64,000 bases of DNA from Olsenella sp. An285 (GCF_002159625.1 NZ_NFIZ01000006.1:1-64000), one strand, 5' to 3'. Numbered from the stretch's first letter, positions 1-7,824 are shown. Notes: generated by a model not told the origin, from the sequence alone. Program-made: numbers and translations.

Positions 1-64
1 CATAAAGCGGGACGTGCCTGAAACATGCAGAAAGTTGCACGTTTCAGGCACGTCCCGCTTTATG
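1..64. repeat. GGGAC-family long hairpin repeat, copy 1
   Basis: Inverted repeat with 29-nt arms (1-29 and 36-64; 28 of 29 positions pair) around a 6-nt loop. The arm contains the core GGGACGTGCCTGAAAC, which recurs at 3135-3200 and 54447-54516. It lies just upstream of rdgB. Its size and dispersal suggest a REP/MITE-like element rather than a terminator, since no T tract follows. The mobilising enzyme, if there is one, is not in this window. Confidence 0.8.
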
Positions 65-86
65 CAACTTCCACGAGGGGAGAAGC

Positions 87-710
87 ATGGCACAGGTTGA
101 CATCAAGACGCTGGACCCCGCGGCCACGGTGGTCGTGGCAACGGGCAACGCCCACAAGGTGGTGGAGATCGAGGCGATTCTCTCTCCGGTCATGCCGGGC
201 GTTCGCTTTGTGGCCCTCGGCGAGCTGGGCGACTTCCCCGACCCGGTGGAGGACGGGGAGACGTTCTTCGACAACGCCCTCATCAAGGCACGTGCCGCGC
301 AGGCAGAGACGGGCCTTCTCATGGCGGTCGCCGATGACTCCGGCCTCTGCGTGGACGCCCTCGACGGCGCGCCCGGGATCTTCTCGGCGCGCTGGGCCGG
401 CGAGCACGGCAACGACGCCGCCAACAACGAGAAGCTCGTGGAGCAGATGGCGGACGTCCCCGACGGAGCCCGCACGGCGCGCTTCCACTCGAGCGTGGTC
501 CTCGTGCGCGGGGAAGAGGTCCTGCGCGGCGACGGCGACTGCGAGGGCGTGGTGGGCCGCGTTCCCCGCGGCGAGCACGGCTTTGGCTACGACCCGCTCT
601 TCCTGCCGGACGAGACCCCGGGCAAGACCATGGCGGAGCTCACGCTGGACGAGAAGAACCTCATCTCGCACCGCTTCCACGCCCTCGAGGACCTTGCTGC
701 CAAGCTGTAG
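87..710 (+). CDS. rdgB: RdgB/HAM1 non-canonical purine NTP pyrophosphatase
   Basis: This 207-aa protein of the Ham1/RdgB family hydrolyses dITP, XTP and related deaminated purine nucleotides to monophosphates in the cytoplasm, keeping them out of DNA and RNA. Family signatures are visible in order: VATGNAHKVVEI near residue 17, the acidic ADDSGLCVDALDG block near 90 that binds metal and nucleotide, GFGYDPLF near 166 and SHRFHAL near the C terminus. Length is normal for the family. The ATG at 87 follows GAGGGGAGAAG at a suitable distance. An upstream in-frame start would lie inside the hairpin repeat at 1-64 and was not chosen. The gene appears to be monocistronic and is followed by a second long hairpin. 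Confidence 0.95.
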   Translation: MAQVDIKTLDPAATVVVATGNAHKVVEIEAILSPVMPGVRFVALGELGDFPDPVEDGETFFDNALIKARAAQAETGLLMAVADDSGLCVDALDGAPGIFSARWAGEHGNDAANNEKLVEQMADVPDGARTARFHSSVVLVRGEEVLRGDGDCEGVVGRVPRGEHGFGYDPLFLPDETPGKTMAELTLDEKNLISHRFHALEDLAAKL

Positions 711-720
711 GTTGACGGGC

Positions 721-793
721 GTCCCAAAAGGGGACAGGGGCAGATTGGGACATGCGGTCGATGTCCCAATCTGCCCCTGTCCCCTTTTGGGAC
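721..793. repeat. GGGAC-family perfect 33-bp-arm hairpin
   Basis: Arms 721-753 and 761-793 are perfectly complementary over 33 nt, with a 7-nt loop. The ends read GTCCCAAAAGGGGACAGGGG. Shorter outer complementarity (GTTGACGGG at 711-719 with CCCGTCAAC at 806-814) suggests a nested insertion. The element follows the rdgB stop and could also stop transcription, but no U-run is present. Confidence 0.85.
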
Positions 794-814
794 GCCGCTG
801 ACTGCCCCGTCAAC

Positions 815-1097
815 ATGTCACTCAATTCAGATACCTATCTGCCGCTGCGTCCCCGCCCGCGGCGATTTCGCGCCGCTCGCCCGAATGGGCGGCGAAACAC
901 GGCTGAAATGAGGCAAGATTCAGAGGTGTCCGGGACGGTTTGTCTCGGGTCGCCGCGGACGGGCAGGGGCCTCGACACGGCGAGTCCTTCTCATAGCTTC
1001 TGGCGGCCTCGCCCTGGTGGTCGCAGTCACATTGGCCGCGGCCGATGGGGCCGCACGGCGGGCGGGGGAGCTCGTCGTTCTATGGAAAGGATGCATC
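815..1097 (+). other. nagB upstream region, no gene
   Basis: These 283 nt between the hairpin and nagB contain no convincing ORF. The only structure I can point to is a small dyad, CAGATA-CC-TATCTG, at 828-841. A NagR/GntR-type operator is expected for nagB from other bacteria, but I could not match one. Confidence 0.4.
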
Positions 1098-1832
1098 ATG
1101 AGAATCGTTCGCGCCAAGGATTACGACGACATGAGCCGCAAGGCTGGCAACATCATGGCCGCTCAGGTCGTTGCCAAGCCCGACTGCGTGCTCGGCCTTG
1201 CCACGGGCTCCACGCCCATCGGCGCCTACAAGCGCCTCATCGAGGGTTATGAGGCCGGCGACATCGACTTCTCCCAGGTCAAGACCTACAACCTCGACGA
1301 GTATCGCGGCCTTCCCGGCGATCACGACCAGAGCTATCGCTACTTCATGAACGTGAACCTCTTCGATCACGTGAACATCGACAAGGCCAACACCCACGTG
1401 CCCGACGGCCTGGCCGACGACTACGAGGCCGCCTGCGCCGCCTACGACGAGGCCGTCGCCGACGCCGGCTACCAGGACCTCCAGCTCCTGGGCATCGGCA
1501 ACAACGGCCACATCGGCTTCAACGAGCCCGGCGACGCCTTCGTCAAGGGCACCCACTGCGTCGACCTGACCGAGTCCACCATCCAGGCCAACAGCCGTCT
1601 CTTCGACAGCATCGACGACGTGCCGCGCCAGGCCTACACCATGGGCATCGGCACCATCATGGCCGCCAAGATGGTCCTCGTGATGGCCAACGGCGAGGTC
1701 AAGGCCCAGGCCGTCCACGACATGATCTACGGCCCGATCACCCCGTCCTGCCAGGCCTCCATCCTGCAGCTCCACCCCAACGTGGTGGTCGTCGCCGACG
1801 AGGCCGCGCTCTCGCTCTGCCCGGCCGAGTAG
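1098..1832 (+). CDS. nagB: Glucosamine-6-phosphate deaminase
   Basis: NagB converts glucosamine-6-phosphate to fructose-6-phosphate and ammonia, linking amino-sugar catabolism to glycolysis. The 244-aa product has the phosphate-binding motif GLATGSTPIGAY near residue 33, the YNLDEYRGL motif near 68 with the catalytic Asp, and GIGNNGHIGFNEPG near 134 with the ring-opening His. Length matches the short bacterial NagB form. The ATG at 1098 follows GGAAAGG with 7-nt spacing; an in-frame upstream GTG at 1017 has no ribosome-binding site. nagA is not adjacent, so the gene seems to be a single unit ended by the perfect palindrome at 1856. Confidence 0.96.
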   Translation: MRIVRAKDYDDMSRKAGNIMAAQVVAKPDCVLGLATGSTPIGAYKRLIEGYEAGDIDFSQVKTYNLDEYRGLPGDHDQSYRYFMNVNLFDHVNIDKANTHVPDGLADDYEAACAAYDEAVADAGYQDLQLLGIGNNGHIGFNEPGDAFVKGTHCVDLTESTIQANSRLFDSIDDVPRQAYTMGIGTIMAAKMVLVMANGEVKAQAVHDMIYGPITPSCQASILQLHPNVVVVADEAALSLCPAE

Positions 1833-1855
1833 CCCGGCACACATTGTCCGAACGC

Positions 1856-1891
1856 ACGAGGGGCGAGAAGAACGTTCTTCTCGCCCCTCGT
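1856..1891 (+). terminator. Perfect 36-bp palindrome after nagB
   Basis: Two 18-nt arms (1856-1873, 1874-1891) meet without a loop, giving a core GAGAAGAACGTTCTTCTC. It sits 24 nt after the nagB stop and is followed by CTTGTCC rather than a long T run. It probably acts as a terminator, but the same GAGAAGAAC core recurs in other palindromes in this window. Confidence 0.6.
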
Positions 1892-1913
1892 CTTGTCCTG
1901 CGGTGCTGGCCGG

Positions 1914-1986
1914 TAGCATGCATTCTGCCTGAGCCTGGGCGCATAGGCCCAGTTGGCAGCTCGCGCGTCGGGCAGAATGCATGCTA
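1914..1986. repeat. Convergent intergenic inverted repeat
   Basis: Perfect 16-nt arms TAGCATGCATTCTGCC (1914-1929) and its complement (1971-1986) enclose an inner CTGGGC/GCCCAG stem. It lies between the convergent nagB and peptidase genes, so a bidirectional terminator role is plausible. Confidence 0.6.
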
Positions 1987-2013
1987 GCGGGCTCCGACGC
2001 CCGCGCCCGTACG

Positions 2014-3087
2014 CTACAGGACCGTGAGTCCCTTGGGGTAGCTGTTGAGCACCTCGCAGCCGTCCTCGGTCACGATGACCAGGTCCTCGATGCGCACGCC
2101 CATGTCGCCGGGCAGGTAGATGCCGGGCTCGATGGAGAAGCACTGGCCGGGGCGCACCGGCTCGTCGTGCGTGGCGGAGACGTCGCCCGGCTCGTGGTCC
2201 ACGAGGCCGATCTGGTGGCCCAGGCGGTGGTTGAAGGCCGGGCCCCAGCCCGCCTCCTCGATGACGCTGCGGGCGGCGCGGTCGATTTCCGCAAAGGTCA
2301 CGCCGGGGCGCACGATCTTCTCGGCAGCCTCGTTCGCGCGCCTCACGGCTTCGTAGACCCTGCGCTGGTGCTCGGTGGGCTCCGCCGTGAAGAAGGTGCG
2401 CGTCATGTCGGAGCAGTACCAGTCCCGCTTGCAGCCCACGTCAAAGAGGACCATGTCGCCCTGGGCAAACGCGGTGTCGTCGGGCTCGTGGTGCGGGTCC
2501 GCGGCGTTGGCGCCAAAGCTCACGATGGGGGAGAACGAGTGGCCCTCCGCCCCCAGCCGGCGGTACTCGCCAAGAAGCCCGTCGGCGATCTCGCGCTCCG
2601 TCGCGCCGGGGCGCACCTGCTCCACGAGCCAGGCCATGGCGGCGTCGTTCGTGGCGGAGGCCCGGCGCATGAGCTCCTGCTCGCGAGCGTCCTTGACGGA
2701 GCGCGCGTCATCGACCACGTCTGACGCGAGCACGAAGCCCGCGGCGGCGCGCGCCTCCATGAGCGGCACGAGCCAGCGCGCGGCGAGCTCCTTGTCCACG
2801 CCGAGCGGGCGGTCTGCCGCCGTCACGCCGGCCACCAGGGGCACGGGGTCGTCCGTGTCCGAGAAGCTCGCCACCTGCGCTCCGCAGCCCGAGGCGTCGG
2901 GGAAGAGGCGGTTGGCAAAGAGCGTGGGCTCGCCCTCGGCGGGCACGTAGAGCGCGAGGAAGCGCTCGTAGGGCTCGGTATAGTAGCCGCAGAGCCACCA
3001 GATGGAGAGCGGGTCCACGATGAGCGCCTGCTCGATGCCCCTTCTTGCCATGTTCTCCCGAACGCGTTCCAGACGCCTCTCGTCCAT
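2014..3087 (-). CDS. M24 family Xaa-Pro aminopeptidase/dipeptidase
   Basis: This predicted cytoplasmic dimetal peptidase cleaves Xaa-Pro bonds. The 357-aa protein has a creatinase-like N domain (1-125) and a pita-bread catalytic domain. The metal ligands are visible in order: FDVGCKRDWYCSDMTR (two Asp), HRLGHQIGL (His), SIEPGIY (Glu) and RIEDLV (Glu). The ATG at 3087 is preceded by GAAGGGAG. The frame continues upstream into a hairpin repeat, which is not plausible as coding. It is transcribed towards nagB. Family members include PepP, PepQ and YpdF-type enzymes, and I cannot tell which substrate length is preferred. Confidence 0.9.
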   Translation of the reverse strand: MDERRLERVRENMARRGIEQALIVDPLSIWWLCGYYTEPYERFLALYVPAEGEPTLFANRLFPDASGCGAQVASFSDTDDPVPLVAGVTAADRPLGVDKELAARWLVPLMEARAAAGFVLASDVVDDARSVKDAREQELMRRASATNDAAMAWLVEQVRPGATEREIADGLLGEYRRLGAEGHSFSPIVSFGANAADPHHEPDDTAFAQGDMVLFDVGCKRDWYCSDMTRTFFTAEPTEHQRRVYEAVRRANEAAEKIVRPGVTFAEIDRAARSVIEEAGWGPAFNHRLGHQIGLVDHEPGDVSATHDEPVRPGQCFSIEPGIYLPGDMGVRIEDLVIVTEDGCEVLNSYPKGLTVL

Positions 3088-3134
3088 GGGACTCCCTTCG
3101 CTCGCGATGTTCACGGGCAGTGTAGCACCCGCCT

Positions 3135-3200
3135 GCACAAAACGGGACGTGCCTGAAACGTGCAGAAAGTTGCACGAAACAGGCACGTCCCCTTTTGCGC
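3135..3200. repeat. GGGAC-family hairpin, copy 2
   Basis: Imperfect arms 3135-3154 and 3181-3200 (18 of 20 pair) plus an inner CGTGCA/TGCACG stem. The arm shares GGGACGTGCCTGAAAC with copies at 1-64 and 54447-54516. It lies between the peptidase start and the veg promoter. Confidence 0.8.
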
Positions 3201-3243
3201 AACCGTGCGGCGTGTTCTTGGCGTGAGGGAGAGTTGATTGCGA

Positions 3244-3272
3244 TTGTTGTTGGAGTTGGGACGGACTATGAT
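3244..3272 (+). promoter_or_regulatory. Sigma-70-type promoter of veg-ispE
   Basis: TTGTTG (3244-3249), a 17-nt spacer and TATGAT (3267-3272) make a near-consensus housekeeping promoter about 50 nt upstream of veg. Confidence 0.7.
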
Positions 3273-3322
3273 GGAAATTCCCGACTTATGCACATTCCGC
3301 CTATGTGGCGTACGGAGGCATC

Positions 3323-3619
3323 ATGGAGAACGAGATTCCGCCCGTCAACCGGGTTGATGAGATTCGCGACGAGCTCGGCCGTCTCGAGGGCAAGCGCCTC
3401 AGGGTCAAGGCCAACATGGGCCGCTCCCGCATCGTGGAGCGCGCCGGCACGCTGGTGCACGCCCACCCCTCGCTCTTTGTCGTGGAGGTCGAGGAGCGCC
3501 GCGGCCGCACCTCTCGTCAGTCGTACCAGTACGTGGACGTCCTCACGGGTACCGTGGAGCTCTACGACGCCGAGTCCGGCGAGCGGCTCTTCGACTTTGT
3601 CGAGCCCGTTTCCGAGTAG
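3323..3619 (+). CDS. veg: Veg family protein
   Basis: This is a small 98-aa protein of the Veg (DUF1021) family, known in Bacillus as a stimulator of biofilm matrix gene expression; its biochemical role is unsettled. The family core is clear: LEGKRLRVKANMGRSRI followed by SLFVVEVEE and the RQSYQYVDVLTGTVEL segment. The ATG at 3323 follows GGAG at 3314 and is preferred to a GTG at 3305. The veg-ispE pair is conserved in Bacillus, and here only nine bases separate the two genes, so they are co-transcribed from the promoter at 3244. Confidence 0.9.
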   Translation: MENEIPPVNRVDEIRDELGRLEGKRLRVKANMGRSRIVERAGTLVHAHPSLFVVEVEERRGRTSRQSYQYVDVLTGTVELYDAESGERLFDFVEPVSE

Positions 3620-3628
3620 CGCCCCGCG

Positions 3629-4507
3629 ATGCTCGGCGCCAGGGTCGTCGAGACCCCCTGCAAGGTAAACCTCCACCTCGGAGTCCATGCCCAGAAGGAC
3701 GCGCGGGGCTACCACCTCGTCGACTCCGTGATGGTGCCCGTGGCGCTCTTTGACACCGTGAGCGTCTCCGAGGCGCCCGAGCTCTCTGTGAGCTTTGCCC
3801 CCGAGCTCGAGGTCCCTGCCGAGAAGACCGGCGCGTGGCGCGCGGCCACCCTCCTGGCGGAGGCCCTGGGCGTAGAGCCGCGCGTGCGCGTTGAGGTGAC
3901 CGCACGGATTCCCGAGCGCGCGGGGCTGGGCGGCTCCTCGGCGGATGCCGGCGCGACGCTTCGGGCGCTCGCCGACCTCTGGGGCGTGAGCCCGCTCGAC
4001 CCGCGCGTGCTGGCGGTTGCCCGCCGCGTGGGCGCGGACGTCGCCTTCTTCCTCGATCCCAGGCCGTCGCTCTTTGCTGGTGCCGGTGACGTGCGCGTTC
4101 GGACCTTTCCCGCGCTCGAGGTGCCGCTTGCCCTGGTGATGCCGCGCGCGGACGGCGGCTCCACCGTGGAGGCCTACGCGGAGTTCGACCGCACGGGCAC
4201 TGAGCCCGTGAGCTACGAGCCCATCTGCGCGGCCCTTGCCGCCCGCGACGTTGCCGCCGTTGCGGCGCGCCTGCACAACAACCTCGGCCCCGCCGCCCGC
4301 GCCCTCTGCCCGGAGATCGAGATCGTGGAGACCTGGCTGCGCGCGCAGCCGGGGGTGCTTGCGGCGCAGGTCACGGGCTCGGGCACGTGCTCCTTTGCCA
4401 TCTGCGAGAGCGTGGCGACGGCAGACGAGCTTGCCCGCCGCGCGCAGGAGTTTGGCTGGCGCGCATGGTCCACAAAAACTGTTGGCTCGGAGAGAAAAGT
4501 CTGCTAG
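3629..4507 (+). CDS. ispE: 4-diphosphocytidyl-2-C-methyl-D-erythritol kinase
   Basis: IspE is a GHMP-family kinase that phosphorylates CDP-methylerythritol in the MEP isoprenoid pathway. The 292-aa protein shows the N-terminal CKVNLHLGV motif with the active-site Lys, the ATP loop PERAGLGGSSADAGA near residue 95, and a C-terminal VTGSGTCSFAI GHMP motif. ispD and ispF lie 12 kb downstream, so the pathway genes are split. The TAG stop (4505-4507) overlaps the -10 box of the tRNA-Pro promoter. Confidence 0.95.
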   Translation: MLGARVVETPCKVNLHLGVHAQKDARGYHLVDSVMVPVALFDTVSVSEAPELSVSFAPELEVPAEKTGAWRAATLLAEALGVEPRVRVEVTARIPERAGLGGSSADAGATLRALADLWGVSPLDPRVLAVARRVGADVAFFLDPRPSLFAGAGDVRVRTFPALEVPLALVMPRADGGSTVEAYAEFDRTGTEPVSYEPICAALAARDVAAVAARLHNNLGPAARALCPEIEIVETWLRAQPGVLAAQVTGSGTCSFAICESVATADELARRAQEFGWRAWSTKTVGSERKVC

Positions 4508-4510
4508 AAT
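4482..4510 (+). promoter_or_regulatory. tRNA-Pro promoter inside the ispE 3' end
   Basis: TTGGCT (4482-4487), a 17-nt spacer and TAGAAT (4505-4510) lie directly upstream of the tRNA. The elements are embedded in the last codons of ispE. Confidence 0.7.
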
Positions 4511-4522
4511 ACTCCCTCGCTA

Positions 4523-4599
<77 letters not shown>

Positions 4600-4609
4600 C
4601 GAACTTGCA

Positions 4610-4639
4610 GGTCAGAGGATACGTCCTCTGACCTTTTTT
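4610..4639 (+). terminator. Rho-independent terminator of tRNA-Pro
   Basis: A perfect 10-bp stem GGTCAGAGGA/TCCTCTGACC with a TACG loop is followed by six T. Confidence 0.93.
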
Positions 4640-4668
4640 CGTTTGGGTGCCAAGAGTCACCTGTCGGG

Positions 4669-4913
4669 GTTCCGTATTTTGAGGCCGGGGCACGGATTCT
4701 GGCAGCGGCGTCGCGAAATTGCCGGCCAGGGCACGGAGCCGGGTCGCCGCCGGGCTCCTCTGGCGAGAAGAACGGCTACGTCGAAGCCGCGACCTGCGGT
4801 TCTTCTCGTCCGCTTATGCGTCGGGCGTCGCGCGGCGCCTCGGCTTCGTGCCCTGGCCCGACTTTTCGCGACGCGCCTGCCTAAATCCGCGCCCCAGCCG
4901 CGAAAATGGCAAC
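4669..4913. repeat. 245-bp imperfect palindrome
   Basis: The two halves of this gene-free stretch are diverged reverse complements. Matching blocks include GCGTCGCGAAA (left) with TTTCGCGACGC (right), GGCCAGGGCACG with CGTGCCCTGGCC, and CGGATT with AATCCG. The centre holds GAGAAGAACGGC and, about 30 nt on, GGTTCTTCTCG. A transcript could fold into one long hairpin. It fills the space between tRNA-Pro and the convergent HAD gene. No ORF here is convincing. Confidence 0.7.
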
Positions 4914-4962
4914 GCCCTCCGGCGCCTTCCCTCCGGCGCCTCCTGTGTCGGGCGTCGCAAGC

Positions 4963-5808
4963 CTAGAGCGCGCTCTCCCTGCGCACCGTCGCCAGCATGT
5001 GGCGCGGCACAGCGCCGAGGGCGCAGCTGCCGATGACGTTGCCCGCCGCCTGCTTGGCCGCGTCGCTTGCGCCCTGCGGGGCATAGGCGTGGTCAAAGCG
5101 CTCGAGCATGGCTATGTCGTTGCCGCCGTCCCCGTAGACCGCGACCTCGTTCTCGGAGATGCCCAGCTCTCCCGCCAGCCACGCCACGGCCTCGCCCTTG
5201 TTGACGCTCGCCTCCGTGAGCTCGAAGAGGTCACCGTCAAACGAGGCGTTCACGATGGCGTCCGAGCGCTCCGCCACGAAGGCCGAGATCTCCGCCTTGA
5301 CGCCGGGGTCCAGCTCGCGGCAGTTGACCTTGCAGATGGGGTGGGACAGGACGTCGGCGACCGACTGGTCGTAGGCCATGTCCCCGCTCGGGCCCTTGCG
5401 GCGGAAGCGCCACGCCACGATGCGGCCCATGAGGCCGGGAGAAGGGAGGTATCCCGCCAGCTGGCTCTCGCGTGAGCCGCGCACGAACGTTCCCTCGGCG
5501 GAGACGCAGACGAAGCAGCACGTGGGAAACGCGCGGAGCAGCTCCTCGACCACCTGGGGGTCGATCTCCACGCTGCGCATGAGGTGCCCGTCCGCGCCGT
5601 AGACAAAGGCGCCGTTGCCGCTCACCACCTCCAGGGGCAGGTCGCCAAAGCCGAGCTCGGCGCCCGAGCCGGACCAGCGCCCGGTTGCCAGGGCAACGTG
5701 CCTGCCCGCACCCAGCGTGCGGCGCACCCTGTGCAGGATGCCGCGGTCCGTCTGGTGCAGGGCGTTGTAGAGCGTGCCGTCGAGGTCGCTGGCAAAGAGC
5801 TTGATCAA
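4963..5808 (-). CDS. HAD superfamily (Cof-type, IIB) phosphatase
   Basis: This 281-aa protein is a haloacid-dehalogenase-type phosphatase with a type IIB cap. It carries motif I FASDLDGTLY near residue 6, motif II ALATGRW, and motif IV VYGDGGNDIAML near residue 235. Cof-type enzymes dephosphorylate sugar phosphates or cofactor-related phosphates; the substrate cannot be read from the sequence. The start is a TTG at 5808, placed after GGGAGG with 7-nt spacing. No ATG in a plausible position exists before motif I. The gene is probably in one minus-strand unit with the methyltransferase-like gene upstream. Confidence 0.87.
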   Translation of the reverse strand: MIKLFASDLDGTLYNALHQTDRGILHRVRRTLGAGRHVALATGRWSGSGAELGFGDLPLEVVSGNGAFVYGADGHLMRSVEIDPQVVEELLRAFPTCCFVCVSAEGTFVRGSRESQLAGYLPSPGLMGRIVAWRFRRKGPSGDMAYDQSVADVLSHPICKVNCRELDPGVKAEISAFVAERSDAIVNASFDGDLFELTEASVNKGEAVAWLAGELGISENEVAVYGDGGNDIAMLERFDHAYAPQGASDAAKQAAGNVIGSCALGAVPRHMLATVRRESAL

Positions 5809-5879
5809 GGGGTCGCCTCCCGGTTGGGGTCTCACGGGAGGAAGTATAGTCCGCAGAGCGCCCGGGAGGATTCGCGACG

Positions 5880-6728
5880 CTACCTCACCACGACAGCGCC
5901 CTCGGGGAGCGCGACCTCGGCATCCGTGGCAATCACGGTGTTGTTGCCCGCCTTCTCGGGCTCGCCCTCCCACTCGGGGACGTACGCCACGTGCGCGAAC
6001 TCGCCGCCAAAGGCCTCCTCCACCTCGCGGAGCGGCCGCGCCCCGCGCCCGGCGCACGCGCAGCGCACGTTGGCCAGGTAGACGCCTCCCGGGGCAAGGT
6101 GCTCGCGGATCACGCGCGCGCCCTCGCCCGTCTCCAGCGGTCCCAGCGGCCGCTTTCCGGAGAAGGCGTCGTTCACGATTACGTCGTAGGGCTCGGCGGC
6201 GGCGCGCAGGAACGCCCAGGCATCGTCGTTTACCAGACGGAGCCGCCCGTCCTTCTCGGCCCCTGTCCTCTCGAGGCACTCGTCCAGGAAGAAGCGCTCG
6301 CGCGCGATGCGCGTGATGGCGGGGTCCACCTCCACCACGTCCGCGCGGACCTCGGGAACGTACGCCGCGAGGTACTTGGGCAGGGAGTAGCCGCCCCCGC
6401 CCATCACCATCACGCGCAGCGGGTCCCCGCGAGACGCCCCGCGAGCGCGTACGAGACTCTCGATCACCTGGGCCATCTCGCGGTGGTAGACGCACGCGAG
6501 CTCGAAGCGCAGGCCCTCGGGCACGTAGCTCACAGACTGGAACGTCCCGTTGACGTTGAGCAGGCGCACGGGCGTGCCGTCCGCGTCCGCGGAGTCAAAG
6601 ACCAGGGTGAGGCCAAACTTGGTGCGCAGCATGTCCACGCCGCGACGGCGCAGGATCCAGGGGAGCGCGGCCAGCACCAGGGTGCAGACCACCGTCAGGA
6701 CAACCAGCGCGATGACGAGCTCTCTCAA
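5880..6728 (-). CDS. Spermidine-synthase-like (SpeE-fold) membrane-anchored protein
   Basis: The 282-aa product begins with a hydrophobic helix (about residues 3-24, LVIALVVLTVVCTLVLAALP) and continues with a spermidine-synthase-like Rossmann domain. Visible motifs are RVMVMGGGGYSLPKYL near 100 (S-adenosyl-type nucleotide loop), VVEVDPAI near 125 and VNDDAWAFL. SpeE-fold proteins transfer aminopropyl groups or act as methyltransferases; the YDVIVNDAFSG stretch resembles the catalytic Asp loop of SpeE. No speD lies nearby, so polyamine synthesis is not shown. The start is a TTG at 6728 following AGGAGGAGG. It faces away from tatA. Confidence 0.75.
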   Translation of the reverse strand: MRELVIALVVLTVVCTLVLAALPWILRRRGVDMLRTKFGLTLVFDSADADGTPVRLLNVNGTFQSVSYVPEGLRFELACVYHREMAQVIESLVRARGASRGDPLRVMVMGGGGYSLPKYLAAYVPEVRADVVEVDPAITRIARERFFLDECLERTGAEKDGRLRLVNDDAWAFLRAAAEPYDVIVNDAFSGKRPLGPLETGEGARVIREHLAPGGVYLANVRCACAGRGARPLREVEEAFGGEFAHVAYVPEWEGEPEKAGNNTVIATDAEVALPEGAVVVR

Positions 6729-6795
6729 GGTGCCTCCTCCTGGTTGCGGGTCCGGGTGGCCGCCCGCCCGCGTTGGCATTTCTCGCGTTTAGAGA

Positions 6796-6825
6796 TTGTG
6801 AGTAGCGCGCAACGTCGGCTATACT
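6796..6825 (+). promoter_or_regulatory. tatA-greA promoter
   Basis: TTGTGA (6796-6801), an 18-nt spacer and TATACT (6820-6825) lie about 60 nt upstream of tatA. Confidence 0.6.
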
Positions 6826-6887
6826 AGCTGATGCTGTATTGGGCCTGTGCGCCCACGAGACACATCGCACCGGAAGGACACTTCATC

Positions 6888-7214
6888 ATGATTCTTGGCC
6901 TGGGCCCGCTTGAGCTCGTCATCATCCTCGTCGTTGTTCTTGTCATCTTTGGGCCCAAGAACCTGCCCAAGATCGGCTCCGCCCTCGGCAAGACCGTGAA
7001 GAACGTCCGCGAGGGCATGGAGGAGGGCAAGGAGGACGAGAAGTCCGAGGGCCCCGTCGAGTCCCACGACGACGCCGTCGAGGTCATCGAGGACGACGAT
7101 GACGCCGACCTTCCCGAGAACGCCTCCGACGACTCCGTCTTCTGCTCCAAGTGCGGCGCCAAGAACGACGCCGATGCCGGCTTCTGCTCCAAGTGCGGCG
7201 CGAAGCTCAACTAG
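6888..7214 (+). CDS. tatA: TatA-family translocase subunit with C-terminal zinc ribbon
   Basis: TatA oligomers form the pore-like element of the twin-arginine export system in the membrane. This 108-aa protein has the TatA pattern: a short N-terminal membrane helix (residues 5-21, LELVIILVVVLVIFG), the hinge FGPKNLPKIG, then an amphipathic helix. After an acidic linker (about 45-80) it ends in a two-CxxC zinc ribbon, FCSKCG-8 residues-FCSKCG, which is not part of ordinary TatA. The ATG at 6888 follows GGAAGGA. tatC is not in the window. The ribbon may be a regulatory or interaction module; this is inference. Confidence 0.85.
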   Translation: MILGLGPLELVIILVVVLVIFGPKNLPKIGSALGKTVKNVREGMEEGKEDEKSEGPVESHDDAVEVIEDDDDADLPENASDDSVFCSKCGAKNDADAGFCSKCGAKLN

Positions 7215-7255
7215 GCACGAGCACGCCAGGGCATAGCAGAGAGAGGGAGCAGCAC

Positions 7256-7735
7256 ATGGACAACTCCAAGAAGATCGAGCTCACCGCCGAGGGTCGCGCC
7301 AAGCTCGTCGAGGAGCTCGCGTACCGCGAGGGCGAGAAGCACGACGAGATCGTCGAGCGCATCAAGGAGGCGCGCGGCTTCGGCGACCTCTCCGAGAACT
7401 CGGAGTACGACGCCGCCAAGGAGGAGGAGGCGCGCAACGCCGCCCGCGTGAACGAGATTCGCCAGATTCTCTCGATCGCCACCGTCGTCGAGGCCGGGTC
7501 CTCCCACGACCTCACCGTCTCCATCGGCACCACCGTGGAGCTCGAGGACGAGCACGGCAAGAAGTCCACGTTCACCATCGTGGGCACCACCGAGACCAAC
7601 TCGCTCGAGCACAAGATCTCCAACGAGTCCCCCGTGGGCGCCGCCCTTGTCGGCCACCGCGAGGGCGACGAGATCGAGGTCGTCGCGCCGTCCGGCAAGA
7701 CCAGGAAGTACACCGTCACGGCCATCAGCCGCTAG
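7256..7735 (+). CDS. greA: Transcription elongation factor GreA
   Basis: GreA rescues backtracked RNA polymerase by stimulating its intrinsic RNA cleavage. The 159-aa protein has the N-terminal coiled coil (about 1-75) with the tip motif GDLSENSEYDAAKEEE, whose acidic residues enter the polymerase secondary channel, and a C-terminal FKBP-like domain with SPVGAALVGHREGDE. Length is typical. The ATG at 7256 follows GAGAGGGAG. It lies 41 nt after tatA and is ended by a G/C-rich hairpin, then lysS. Confidence 0.95.
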   Translation: MDNSKKIELTAEGRAKLVEELAYREGEKHDEIVERIKEARGFGDLSENSEYDAAKEEEARNAARVNEIRQILSIATVVEAGSSHDLTVSIGTTVELEDEHGKKSTFTIVGTTETNSLEHKISNESPVGAALVGHREGDEIEVVAPSGKTRKYTVTAISR

Positions 7736-7764
7736 CTACGCGCTTCCTGCGAGAGTGAATCGTA

Positions 7765-7800
7765 GCGCCCCGTGTCTGCAGCGTCGCAGGTGCGGGGCGC
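7765..7800 (+). terminator. Hairpin between greA and lysS
   Basis: GCGCCCCG (7765-7772) pairs with CGGGGCGC (7793-7800), with an inner CTGC/GCAG stem. There is no T tract. It may be a weak terminator or attenuator. I see no T-box element upstream of lysS. Confidence 0.5.
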
Positions 7801-7824
7801 ATTGTGATACGTGAGGAGAAGAGA

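Noticed and set aside
1017-1097. N-terminally extended NagB start at a GTG
   Set aside because: No ribosome-binding site, and the extra 27 residues do not belong to the family; the ATG at 1098 fits better.
3088-3186. Extended start of the M24 peptidase inside the hairpin repeat
   Set aside because: The added residues would be encoded by the repeat itself; the ATG at 3087 has a good binding site.
7736-7824. T-box leader upstream of lysS (and in 17112-17195 upstream of cysS)
   Set aside because: The leaders are under 90 nt and lack a T-box sequence or specifier stem.
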